NCBI RefSeq assembly: GCF_038446955.1
Contig: NZ_CP151803.1
Coordinates: 1,550,001-1,614,000 of the forward strand
Length of the DNA stretch: 64,000 nucleotides
From: Pedobacter sp. FW305-3-2-15-E-R2A2
GTDB taxonomy: Bacteria > Bacteroidota > Bacteroidia > Sphingobacteriales > Sphingobacteriaceae
Direction of reading: 5' to 3'
The position numbers were made by a program, and so were the translations under genes. A model generated the notes under the pieces. That model saw only the letters and a list, made by a program, of their open reading frames with translations. It ran no database searches and was not told the DNA's origin. This document shows, piece by piece, positions 36,547 to 44,774 of this stretch; the first letter of the stretch is position 1, and each line of letters opens with the position of its first letter.

Positions 36547-37509
36547 TTAATTTATTATTAACATCCGTCCTTGTTGTGGGAAAATTAACTTTAAATTTAA
36601 GTCGTTTGCTGCCTTGAGTTGTTTTTTGATTCTTTCTTCTTTATAAATTGGCGGTTTCCGATGGGTGATGATAAAGGAGAGTTTCCTGAAAGCTGCGGCT
36701 TCAGTTAGTTGTTGTAATTGCTGAAGTTCTTTAAAAAAGAGCTTTGGAGTCAGGTGCCCAAAGAGTTGATTTTCGGGTTGCTCATTCGGAAAGGAGACTT
36801 CTAAGAATATCGCCTTTAATTGGCCTGAATTTACCAATGGTGCCACTTTTTGCCATAATTTCTTTAAGCGGTCTGACTTTTCGATCTCGTCCGCTCCGGT
36901 ATCTCCCAAATACAAAACATAACTTTCATTGGTTTTAACGAGAAAAGCGGTGCTTTGATAGGGGTTACCATGGCTCAAAGTATAGGCCTGAACTGTCATC
37001 TCTGTTCCTTCCAAAGCCTGAGATTTATCTTCTTCGAGTGGGGTATAAGTATATTTTTTCAATTGAGGTTTTTCTCCGTCATTCGCAAAGTTTGCCCAGG
37101 CATCCCAGGTAAAGTATTTATCCCTGATGATGTTTAAAACTTTTGGCATCGAATAGATATTTTTGGAACTATCTGCCGGAGAATTGATGATCAGGCCGGC
37201 CAGGTGATCCAGATGGGCATGGGATATTAAATAGCCTTTTACCTGTTTTTTCAGGACTTCCTGAGTGGAGCCTTTAAAGATGCCACGTTGAATTGCTTTT
37301 TGAATGCCTGCATGAATGGTTCCCGCATCAAGTGCGATATAGTTGTCGCTCTGAAGAGGGGCAAGGAGGTAAGCAGAAAGATTGCTTTCATCATCGCCAC
37401 CTTTAACGCCAAGAGGGACAATTTTAAAGGAAGTATTCGTTTGCTGTGCGAAGGAACTTAGTCCGCTAAGGAGTACGAATGATAAAATACAGGAGATTCT
37501 TTTTAGCAT
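36547..37509 (-). CDS. Secreted 3',5'-cyclic-nucleotide phosphodiesterase, class II-like (MBL fold)
   Basis: Starting at the ATG of 37509 the 320-residue protein has a signal peptide (SCILSFVLLSGLSSFAQ). The metallo-beta-lactamase motif HAHLDH is at 97-102 in GYLISHAHLDHLAGL, with further metal ligands likely at LSHGNPY, LYLGDTG and ITHRKPP. The DDESNLSAYLL and AGTIHAGI segments and the overall layout agree with the class II cyclic nucleotide phosphodiesterase family (PdeA/CpdP type), which hydrolyses cAMP or cGMP. The signal peptide places it in the periplasm or outside, so the cyclic nucleotide would have to be extracellular, which is unusual. A TAnnTTTG element (37538-37531) is 21 bp upstream. 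Confidence 0.82.
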   Translation of the reverse strand: MLKRISCILSFVLLSGLSSFAQQTNTSFKIVPLGVKGGDDESNLSAYLLAPLQSDNYIALDAGTIHAGIQKAIQRGIFKGSTQEVLKKQVKGYLISHAHLDHLAGLIINSPADSSKNIYSMPKVLNIIRDKYFTWDAWANFANDGEKPQLKKYTYTPLEEDKSQALEGTEMTVQAYTLSHGNPYQSTAFLVKTNESYVLYLGDTGADEIEKSDRLKKLWQKVAPLVNSGQLKAIFLEVSFPNEQPENQLFGHLTPKLFFKELQQLQQLTEAAAFRKLSFIITHRKPPIYKEERIKKQLKAANDLNLKLIFPQQGRMLIIN

Positions 37510-37530
37510 AATCAATGGTGTTAACCGGAG

Positions 37531-37538
37531 CAAAGATA
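37531..37538 (-). promoter_or_regulatory. Possible -7 element (TATCTTTG) for the phosphodiesterase gene
   Basis: On the minus strand TATCTTTG matches TAnnTTTG exactly, 21 bases before the ATG at 37509. The -33 box is not evident. Confidence 0.4.
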
Positions 37539-37660
37539 CCGCTCAGAAAGCGGTAATTCCCAGGTCCTGAAAAAGGAATTTCAACGTTTTCAATAAGCGC
37601 TTGTTTGTCAGCCTTTTTGTACTGACCGTATCTTATAAAATTTTCACAGAATTATATAAA

Positions 37661-37688
37661 TTGTTGTAGCATAACTGAATTAACTTTG
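37661..37688 (+). promoter_or_regulatory. Promoter of the metal-handling operon (TTG-N17-TAACTTTG)
   Basis: TAACTTTG (37681-37688) exactly matches TAnnTTTG, and a TTG at 37661-37663 lies 17 bases upstream, giving the best promoter match in the window. The first ATG of the operon (37695) is 6 bases after the element, so the transcript would be leaderless or nearly so. Confidence 0.55.
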
Positions 37689-37694
37689 TGTCTG

Positions 37695-38150
37695 ATGAAC
37701 AGAAACTCTGGCATATCGCGAAAGGCAGTTTTCCTGCTGATCGTATTCCTTTTGAATACGGTGGTTGGTTTTGCCTGTTGTGTAGGCCTGGGAATGGGAG
37801 CTGTTAAAGCCCATCATCATGAGGTTAAGGAATCGAAGGCAGCTCATCATCATCATCAAGGCGAAGATGATCATCATGCCGTAAAAGGAGATCACGATCA
37901 TTCCTCAAAGAAAACAACCGAGGACTGCTGTACAGATCAGGTTCAAAAAATTGAAAAGACCGATAAGCTGAGTCCTCCGGTTTTGGAGTTCAGTACTTAT
38001 CAGCCATTTTATACCCTTATTTATCCCAATTACGTCCTTTTGGAGGCTTCGGTGTCTTCATTGTACACCCTTCGTCCCAAATATTTTGTTCGGGATGACC
38101 ATCCCCCCATTCCTGACATCAGGATTGCCCTGCAAAGTTTTCAGATTTGA
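37695..38150 (+). CDS. His-rich HYC_CC_PP-like metal-binding protein
   Basis: The 151-residue protein has an N-terminal membrane or signal segment (AVFLLIVFLLNTVVGFACCVG) and a His-rich stretch of about 35 residues (AHHHEVKESKAAHHHHQG, DDHHAVKGDHDH). It contains an EDCC pair and a DDHPPIP near the end, which resemble the HYC_CC_PP family known from Bacteroidota. It opens the operon with DUF3347 and multicopper oxidase genes, so a periplasmic copper or zinc chaperone or sensor role is likely but inferred. The start is the ATG at 37695; a TTG nine bases upstream is less likely. Confidence 0.65.
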   Translation: MNRNSGISRKAVFLLIVFLLNTVVGFACCVGLGMGAVKAHHHEVKESKAAHHHHQGEDDHHAVKGDHDHSSKKTTEDCCTDQVQKIEKTDKLSPPVLEFSTYQPFYTLIYPNYVLLEASVSSLYTLRPKYFVRDDHPPIPDIRIALQSFQI

Positions 38151-38224
38151 GATGATGTTTTAACAGCGTTTTCCGGTTAGCACTGCGCTAATCCCATTTG
38201 CTTTTTAACATCAAATCAATCAAA

Positions 38225-38698
38225 ATGAAAAAGATATTTCTTATCGTTGCTTTCGTAGCAACCTTCTCTGTGCAAAATGGTTTTGCACAGGACCATAACA
38301 ATGACTCAAAACCGGGTCAGTTACTCGATTTATATTATCAGATCAAAGATGCCCTGGTAAAGGGTAATCCTACGCTGGCAGCCGGTGCGGCCGAAGCGTT
38401 TTCAAAATCAGCCTTAGCGTCAAAAGACCTTCCTGAGGCTGATCGTAAAGTACTTCTTAAAGATGCTGCGGCAATTTCTTCGACAAAAGATTTGAAAGAA
38501 CAGCGGGTTTATCTTGCGGATTTCTCCGAGCATATGTTTGCACTCGCAAAGTCTGTGAAGCTGAGCACTGATCCGATTTACAAGATCTATTGCCCGATGA
38601 AAAAGGTCAATTGGCTCAGTAAGGAATCGGCGATCAAAAACCCTTACTACGGAAGCGCCATGCTGACTTGCGGCAAAGTAGCGGAAACACTTAAATAA
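38225..38698 (+). CDS. DUF3347 protein (periplasmic, copper-associated)
   Basis: A 157-residue secreted protein (signal MKKIFLIVAFVATFSVQNGFAQ) with a helical region and a C-terminal signature IYCPMKKVNWLSKES followed by NPYYGSAMLTCG. The CPM and Cys residues are those conserved in DUF3347, a domain often fused to or next to CusB-like copper efflux proteins. It is second in the operon, 33 bp before a second DUF3347 gene. The start is the ATG at 38225; an upstream in-frame TTG at 38198 would put nine residues ahead of the signal. Confidence 0.82.
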   Translation: MKKIFLIVAFVATFSVQNGFAQDHNNDSKPGQLLDLYYQIKDALVKGNPTLAAGAAEAFSKSALASKDLPEADRKVLLKDAAAISSTKDLKEQRVYLADFSEHMFALAKSVKLSTDPIYKIYCPMKKVNWLSKESAIKNPYYGSAMLTCGKVAETLK

Positions 38699-38731
38699 TC
38701 TTAAAAAATTAACTTATCTTAATCTAATAAA

Positions 38732-39307
38732 ATGAAACTATTCATCTTTAGTACGCTGCTTTCTACTTTATTTCTTGCTGCATGCAGCAACAGCAGTTCT
38801 ACGACCAGTCCATCTGAAGCTACACAACATACCGATAGCACTGCATCCGTCATCTCATCAGAAAAAACAAAACCTGCTCCGGCAGACGGAATCATCAATG
38901 GCTACCTGCAGCTGAAAAATGCATTGGTGGCAGATGATGATAAAGCGGCAGCGGAGGCTGGAAATGTAATGACGAAAGCCATGGCTGCATTTGATAAAAC
39001 AGCGTTAAGCGCTGAGCAGGCTAAAATCTATAATGACATAGAAGCCGGTGTTAAAGAACACGCGGAGCATATCGGAGAGAATGTTGGGAATATTCACCAT
39101 CAAAGAGAACATTTTGAAAGTTTAAGTCAGGATATCTATGACCTGGCAAAGGCTGTAGGAACTGGTCAGAAGTTGTATTTTGACCATTGTCCAATGTATA
39201 ATGACAAAAAAGGAGCGAATTGGATCAGTGAAACAAAAGAGATCCAAAATCCATATCTAGGGAAGTCAATGCCTACCTGTGGATCGCTGAAGGAAGAACT
39301 TAATTAG
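38732..39307 (+). CDS. DUF3347 lipoprotein
   Basis: A 191-residue lipoprotein (STLFLAACSNSS, Cys18) with a Ser/Thr-rich linker and a DUF3347 domain from about residue 50, with YFDHCPMYNDKKGANWISETKEIQNPYLGKSMPTCGSL at the end of the domain in the same arrangement as its neighbour at 38225. The HCPMY and MPTC residues are candidate copper ligands. It lies between the secreted DUF3347 gene and the haem-binding gene. Confidence 0.82.
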   Translation: MKLFIFSTLLSTLFLAACSNSSSTTSPSEATQHTDSTASVISSEKTKPAPADGIINGYLQLKNALVADDDKAAAEAGNVMTKAMAAFDKTALSAEQAKIYNDIEAGVKEHAEHIGENVGNIHHQREHFESLSQDIYDLAKAVGTGQKLYFDHCPMYNDKKGANWISETKEIQNPYLGKSMPTCGSLKEELN

Positions 39308-39316
39308 ACAATATTC

Positions 39317-39781
39317 ATGAAAAGGACAAAGGTGGTGCTATTGACCTTATTCGCTTTATTTCTAATTATTCAGTTGATCAGGCCTGTCCGCAATGAACGC
39401 GGGCAGGCTCCTGAAGCTGATATAAAGAGCCTTTATGGAATGCCGGAGCAGGTACATGGGATTTTTAGAAGGGCTTGTTATGATTGTCATAGCAACAGCA
39501 CAACTTATCCCTGGTACGCAGAGATTCAGCCTCTGGGCTGGTGGCTGGCAGATCACATCCGGGAAGGTAAAAGAGAATTGAATTTTAACGAGTTTGGAAC
39601 TTATTCCCTGCGTAAGCAGAAAAGTAAATTAAAATCTATTGCAGGTAGTATAGAAGACAACAGCATGCCTTTGTCTTCTTATACCCTCATTCACAAAAAT
39701 GCAACGTTGTCTTTACGCGATAAAGCCCTGGTTATGGATTGGCTGAACAGCACAAGGGACCGCATTTCATTAAACAAATAA
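39317..39781 (+). CDS. Haem-binding domain protein with CxxCH motif
   Basis: The 154-residue protein has an N-terminal membrane or signal segment (VVLLTLFALFLIIQLI) and a c-type haem attachment site CYDCH within RRACYDCHSNSTTYPWYAEIQPLGWWLADHIREGKRELNFNEF, the pattern of the small haem_bd family. It is 9 bp after the lipoprotein gene and 3 bp before the multicopper oxidase gene. It is probably periplasmic and may shuttle electrons or scavenge haem; its link to copper oxidation is inferred from location. Confidence 0.82.
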   Translation: MKRTKVVLLTLFALFLIIQLIRPVRNERGQAPEADIKSLYGMPEQVHGIFRRACYDCHSNSTTYPWYAEIQPLGWWLADHIREGKRELNFNEFGTYSLRKQKSKLKSIAGSIEDNSMPLSSYTLIHKNATLSLRDKALVMDWLNSTRDRISLNK

Positions 39782-39784
39782 CCT

Positions 39785-42124
39785 ATGAAAAGGACATTAA
39801 TCATGATACTGTTGTTTGGCTTTTCGCAAATGGTTCTTGCACAACATGAAGGGCATCAAATGCCAGTCAAACAACCGAAAAAAGCGGAAACAGGAAAGCC
39901 CGTTGTATTGGAGAAAAGCAGTTTGAAAGTAAAAACGCAACCGAAATCAGTGCGTTACGACTTGTACATCAAGGATACGACGGTTAATTATTCTGGAAAG
40001 GAGAAAAAGGCAATTGCCATTAATGGTCGTATTCCCGGACCGGTATTGACCTTTACCGAGGGGGATACTGCGGTTGTATATGTACACAACCTCATGCATA
40101 TGGAGACTTCAATCCACTGGCATGGTGTCTTTTTGCCTAACCGCTATGATGGGGTTCCCTATCTGACACAAATGCCGATTAAAGCTCATGAGACCTTTGT
40201 TTATAAATTCCCGGTCATCCAGAACGGTACCTATTGGTACCATAGTCATACGGAAATGCAGGAGCAAAGCGGAATGTATGGAGCACTGATCTTTAATAAG
40301 GTGAATGAACCGGAGATTCCGACCATTCCCGTGGTATTGAGCGACTGGACAGATATGAATCCAATGGAGGCAGACCGGTTTTTACATACGGCGAACGACT
40401 GGTTTGCCATTAAAAAAGGAACGACTCAAAGTTATGCTGAAGCGATACAAAAGGGCCATTTTAAGACCAAGCTGACCAACGAATGGAAGCGGATGAGTGC
40501 CATGGATGTGAGTGATGTCTATTATGAAAAGTTTCTCAGCAACGGGAAACCAACGCTTAGTTATGCTCAGTTTAAGGCAGGGGATAAGGTCAGACTGAGG
40601 ATGGTTAACGGGGGAGCCTCTACTTATTTTTGGCTCAGTTACTCCGGTGGAAAGATTACTGTGGTCGGAAACGATGGCAACGATGTCGAACCTGTGGAAG
40701 TAGACCGCCTGATTATTGCTCCTTCTGAAACCTACGATGTGGTGGTCACCATTCCTGAAAATATGCAGTACGAGTTTTTATCCACCGCAGAAGACCGGAC
40801 CAATTCGACTTCCATCTGGTTGGGGAGCGGGATGAAAATGCCGGCAAAACCTTTAGGTAAACTGAAGTATTTTGAAGGGATGAAGATGATGAACGACATG
40901 ATGAAAATGGATGGAAGCATGGCGCCAATGGAAGGGATGGAAATGAGCAATCAGCAAATGGACATGAACAATGTCATGTATCCGGAGATTACAGGAGCCG
41001 AAGCGGGAAAAACCAAAAAGAAAGCGGAAAAGAAAGGCCATGATATGGAAACCATGGATCATAAGAAAACCATGGGCAATATGGAAGGGATGGAGATGGG
41101 GGGAGCCGAATCCGAAATTGTAACCCTAAACTACGGAATGTTGCGTGCTACAGAGAAGACCACGTTGAGAAAAGGACCGGAAAGGCTGTTAAAGTTTGAG
41201 CTGACCGGAAATATGGACCGCTATGTCTGGACGCTGGATAATAAAACCGTTTCGGAATCAGATAGAATCCTGATAAAAAAAGGAGAGAATGTGAAAATTA
41301 TCCTCTATAACAACTCTATGATGCGTCATCCGATGCATTTACATGGACATGATTTTAGGGTATTAAACGGACAGGGAGCATACGCGCCGTTAAAAAATGT
41401 GCTGGATATCCTGCCTATGGAAACTGATACCCTGGAATTTGCGGCTACAGAAAGTGGCGATTGGTTTTTTCACTGCCACATTCTTTACCACATGATGAGT
41501 GGGATGGGAAGGGTCTTCAGTTATGAAAACTCCCCTCCAAATCCTGAAATTCCAAATCCTAAGTATGCGCAACGCATGTTAAACAGCGACGACAGGAAGT
41601 TTCATCTGATGGGAATGGCCGGATTGGAAAGCAATGGAAGCGACGGACAGTTGATGTTATCCAATACCCGTTACCGTCTTTCTACGGAATGGAGATTAGG
41701 CTTCAAAGCACACCATGGCATGGAAAGCGAAACTTATTTCGGCAGGTATTTGGGTAAAACGCAATGGCTGTTTCCTTTTATAGGTTTCGATTATCATTAT
41801 AACCCGGTCAGAAATGAAAGGGAAAAGAATATGTTTGGACAGCTGAGCAATCAGAAGAACAGAAAGGCAATTACTGCCGGTATTCAGTATACCTTGCCAA
41901 TGTTGATTGTTGCTGAAGCAAGGGTCGACAGCAAGGGCAAGCTGCGCTTTCAATTGAAACGTGAAGATGTGCCGATTACGAATAGATTAAGGTTCAGTTT
42001 TTCTGCAAATACGGACAAAGAATACATGACTGGTTTCCGGTATATCGTTACCAAATATTTCTCTTTGTCTACACACTATGATAGCGATATGGGCTATGGT
42101 GGAGGAATCACATTAAGTTATTAA
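39785..42124 (+). CDS. Multicopper oxidase with C-terminal CopB-like barrel domain
   Basis: A 779-residue secreted protein (signal ends near MVLAQ). Cupredoxin-type copper motifs are complete: HWH at 111-113, HSH at 153-155, HPMHLHGH at 515-522 and HCHILYHMMSGM at 563-574 (type 1 ligands Cys564, His569, Met574). This is a CopA-like cuprous oxidase. A Met/His-rich region (about 360-440: MKMMNDMMKM, MEGMEMSNQQMDM) resembles the copper-binding stretch of CopA. Residues about 600-779 are extra: they alternate like barrel strands and resemble the CopB outer-membrane protein (SETYFGRYLGKTQWLFPFIGFDY), ending in an aromatic residue. It closes the metal operon and is preceded by the haem-binding gene at 3 bp. 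Confidence 0.88.
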   Translation: MKRTLIMILLFGFSQMVLAQHEGHQMPVKQPKKAETGKPVVLEKSSLKVKTQPKSVRYDLYIKDTTVNYSGKEKKAIAINGRIPGPVLTFTEGDTAVVYVHNLMHMETSIHWHGVFLPNRYDGVPYLTQMPIKAHETFVYKFPVIQNGTYWYHSHTEMQEQSGMYGALIFNKVNEPEIPTIPVVLSDWTDMNPMEADRFLHTANDWFAIKKGTTQSYAEAIQKGHFKTKLTNEWKRMSAMDVSDVYYEKFLSNGKPTLSYAQFKAGDKVRLRMVNGGASTYFWLSYSGGKITVVGNDGNDVEPVEVDRLIIAPSETYDVVVTIPENMQYEFLSTAEDRTNSTSIWLGSGMKMPAKPLGKLKYFEGMKMMNDMMKMDGSMAPMEGMEMSNQQMDMNNVMYPEITGAEAGKTKKKAEKKGHDMETMDHKKTMGNMEGMEMGGAESEIVTLNYGMLRATEKTTLRKGPERLLKFELTGNMDRYVWTLDNKTVSESDRILIKKGENVKIILYNNSMMRHPMHLHGHDFRVLNGQGAYAPLKNVLDILPMETDTLEFAATESGDWFFHCHILYHMMSGMGRVFSYENSPPNPEIPNPKYAQRMLNSDDRKFHLMGMAGLESNGSDGQLMLSNTRYRLSTEWRLGFKAHHGMESETYFGRYLGKTQWLFPFIGFDYHYNPVRNEREKNMFGQLSNQKNRKAITAGIQYTLPMLIVAEARVDSKGKLRFQLKREDVPITNRLRFSFSANTDKEYMTGFRYIVTKYFSLSTHYDSDMGYGGGITLSY

Positions 42125-42198
42125 GTCTGCTTTTTTATTTTTAAGTTTAAAACCGAGCGGAATCCCCGTTTTTGGGTGATTAAGAAAATAGAGGTAGT

Positions 42199-42819
42199 AT
42201 GAAAATTTCAAGAAATGACCCTTATGATTCGAATCTGTGTATCAGAGGTTTAGGTGTGTTGCTTACGCAGATGCATTCCGACCTTTATGAATATACCTAC
42301 TTCCTGACGTTTAAGAAATCTATGAAATCCTATGCTAAAGATTTCAATGATCCATGGGAACAAAGCATCGAGGAGCTGGATTTCTTCGAAAAAATTGAAG
42401 ATCCCTTTGTCCAAAACTGCCTTGAAGCCCAGTTGAAACTGATCCATTGTAAACAAGAATTGACTTTGAGATTTGGCATTGATGAGGTGGAAGATTTGGA
42501 AGATCCTTTAATGGTCGTACAGGCTTTACGTTTCAGGCCGTATATACTCGTTTTTAAAAGGTCCAAAAGCTATAAAAAGTTAAAGCTTTATTATGAACGG
42601 TCGTTGGCTGAGTTTATTGAGAGCTTGTATTTCTATGCCTGCGCTTTAACGGCAGAGAGTTATAAGATTCCATTGGTATTGAAAAAGCGTTTTGTCCTTC
42701 CGGATGAGGAAAGTTTCCGCTTGTTGAATCATGATGACCATACCGTGGAATTATTGACCGGGCTGATCATTGGCTTAAAGAAAAATCTGAACGATTTGAG
42801 GCTGCTTATGAAGAAATAG
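42199..42819 (+). CDS. Hypothetical protein
   Basis: A 206-residue soluble protein without signal or membrane segments. It is helical and rich in charged and aromatic residues (YYERSLAEFIESLYFYACAL), and I recognise no family. The Shine-Dalgarno-like AGAGG lies about 7 bases before the ATG, stronger than in most genes here. It follows the multicopper oxidase by 74 bp and could be the tail of that transcript or independent. Confidence 0.65.
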   Translation: MKISRNDPYDSNLCIRGLGVLLTQMHSDLYEYTYFLTFKKSMKSYAKDFNDPWEQSIEELDFFEKIEDPFVQNCLEAQLKLIHCKQELTLRFGIDEVEDLEDPLMVVQALRFRPYILVFKRSKSYKKLKLYYERSLAEFIESLYFYACALTAESYKIPLVLKKRFVLPDEESFRLLNHDDHTVELLTGLIIGLKKNLNDLRLLMKK

Positions 42820-42884
42820 CCGTTAGTGCAATTGCGGAATAAATCCTATCTTACGATACCTAATTATTATCATTCGAACCACAT

Positions 42885-43856
42885 ATGAATAAAAAGTTTC
42901 TCTTATTGGGGCTAAGCAGCCTGTTAACATTTCGGTCGGCAAATACACTATTTGCAGCAGACCATTTTCCATCCGCTGACGTTAAGCAGGAAGTAACTGC
43001 AAAAGACTTAATCGGTCGCTGGGACATTACCATGGACGAAAATGGAAAGTCTGTACCTTCCTGGCTGGAGGTTAAGCTTTCCGGTTACCGTACACTGGTT
43101 GGTTATTTTGTAGGCCCGTCAGGCAGTGCACGTCCCATTTCAAAAGTAAATTTTGATAAAGGCAAGTTCAGTTTTGCCATTCCACCACAATGGGAGGAAG
43201 GAACTCAGGATGTAGTGATTGAAGGAGAAGTATCAGGAACTGAAATTCATGGTACCCTGGTGAGTAGTGAAGGGAAAAAATATAGCTGGAAAGGTGTAAA
43301 AGCACCAGCATTAAAAAGAAAAGTAACCGCCTGGGCAAAACCTATTACCTTATTCAATGGAAAAGACCTTAAAGGCTGGAAGGCACTGGGTAAAAATCAG
43401 TGGTTGGTTAAAAATGGGGTATTGACCAGTCCGCAGTCTGGTGCCAATCTGATTTCTGATCGGAAGTTTAACGACTTTAAGCTACATGTAGAATTCAGGT
43501 ATCAGAAAGGCAGCAATAGCGGGGTGTATTTAAGAGGACGTTATGAAGCGCAAATCGAAGACAGTCCGAAAGATGCACATCCTTCGAGCGTATTGTTTAG
43601 CGGGATATATGGTTTCTTACCGCCCAATGAAATTGCTGCTTTAGGACCAGACAAATGGCAGAGCTATGATATTACCCTGGTTGGTCGACTGGTAACGGTC
43701 GTAGCAAACGGGAAAACGGTGATCAGCAATCAGGAGATTCCGGGGATTACCGGCGGTGCACTGGACAGCAATGAGGGAGAAGCAGGACCGATCTACATTC
43801 AGGGAGATCATGGACCGATCGAATTCAGAAAAATTGTGATCACACCAGCAAAATAG
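42885..43856 (+). CDS. DUF1080 (3-keto-disaccharide hydrolase-like) secreted protein
   Basis: The 323-residue protein has an N-terminal signal-like segment (FLLLGLSSLLTFRSANTLFAAD), an N-terminal beta-rich domain (about 40-145) and a DUF1080 domain from about residue 150: ITLFNGKDLKGWKALGKNQW, then HVEFRYQKGSNSGVYLRGRYEAQIEDS and YGFLPPNEIAALGPDKWQSYDITLVG. The family includes hydrolases of 3-keto-glycosides made by glucoside 3-dehydrogenases. The catalytic chemistry for this member is inferred. An AraC gene starts 6 bp downstream, suggesting one operon. Confidence 0.85.
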   Translation: MNKKFLLLGLSSLLTFRSANTLFAADHFPSADVKQEVTAKDLIGRWDITMDENGKSVPSWLEVKLSGYRTLVGYFVGPSGSARPISKVNFDKGKFSFAIPPQWEEGTQDVVIEGEVSGTEIHGTLVSSEGKKYSWKGVKAPALKRKVTAWAKPITLFNGKDLKGWKALGKNQWLVKNGVLTSPQSGANLISDRKFNDFKLHVEFRYQKGSNSGVYLRGRYEAQIEDSPKDAHPSSVLFSGIYGFLPPNEIAALGPDKWQSYDITLVGRLVTVVANGKTVISNQEIPGITGGALDSNEGEAGPIYIQGDHGPIEFRKIVITPAK

Positions 43857-43862
43857 ATATTT

Positions 43863-44696
43863 ATGGAGGCCTTGCTGACCAGGGTTTCTATTTATAGCCG
43901 TCAAATGATTGATGTCACCAACTTTGATACCGCGATTGATTTGCAGCAGCCAAGACGTATTCTAAAATACGTCTTGGTTTTTTGTACGTCCGGGAAGGCA
44001 ACATTAGTGGTCGATGAAAACGAATTTGAACTTTCTGAAAACACCGTGATTACGATTACTTCCGGCCAAATCCATTATTTCAAAGCACTGGATGGCGCAG
44101 AAGGCATTATCCTGGAATTTACCTACGACTTCTTTATCAAGGGAGACCATGATATGGAACTTATCTTTCACAATGGTTTATTTTGTCATTTTGCGATGAA
44201 TGAAGCCATCAAAGTAGAAAATGGCACAATGATCGTTAAGCTGCTGAAAGAAATTGAACAGGAAATTTTAACCAGACCTTATCAATACCTGATTTCAGTA
44301 CACAGCAGGATTGAGCTGATCCTGATTGAGGTCAACCGTACCAAAATTAACCGGGGTGATGAGCTCTATAAGCCTGATGCTTTATTCCTTCGTTTTCTGG
44401 AAGCTGTATTGAGTAATTTTAAGAACAACTTGTCGGTGAATGATATTGCCGGGCTTCTCGGGACCACGGAAGCAAAGCTCAACGAGCTTTCAAAACTTCA
44501 TACCAATAAAACAGCACAGAACGTGATCTTTGGATTGATTGTTTCTGAATCAAAACGGCTCTTTACTTACGAAAAATTATCGGTGAAAGAGGTGGCCTAT
44601 GCTTTAGGTTTTAACGATCCTTTTTACTTTTCTAATTTCTTTAAGAAACACACGCGCATATCTCCAAAGTCTTATAAAGAGACGGTATTGAATTAA
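43863..44696 (+). CDS. AraC-family transcriptional regulator
   Basis: A 277-residue AraC protein with a cupin-like N-terminal half (KATLVVDENEFELSENTVITITSGQIHYF, about 40-68), a helical linker and a C-terminal double HTH (LSVNDIAGLLGTTEAKLNELSKLH and VKEVAYALGFNDPFYFSNFFKKHTRISPKSY). It starts 6 bp after the DUF1080 gene. It may regulate that gene or the DoxX and MBL genes that follow; the effector is unknown. Confidence 0.88.
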   Translation: MEALLTRVSIYSRQMIDVTNFDTAIDLQQPRRILKYVLVFCTSGKATLVVDENEFELSENTVITITSGQIHYFKALDGAEGIILEFTYDFFIKGDHDMELIFHNGLFCHFAMNEAIKVENGTMIVKLLKEIEQEILTRPYQYLISVHSRIELILIEVNRTKINRGDELYKPDALFLRFLEAVLSNFKNNLSVNDIAGLLGTTEAKLNELSKLHTNKTAQNVIFGLIVSESKRLFTYEKLSVKEVAYALGFNDPFYFSNFFKKHTRISPKSYKETVLN

Positions 44697-44774
44697 TCTT
44701 ATATGCTTTTTCCGGGATTCTCTATTCTTTAGGGAGGCCTCTTGTTGCACCTTTATAGCTGAATCAAAACAAAT

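Noticed and set aside
40853..41062. His-rich minus-strand frame opposite the multicopper oxidase
   Set aside because: The His content is simply the complement of the Met codons (ATG to CAT) of the Met-rich region.
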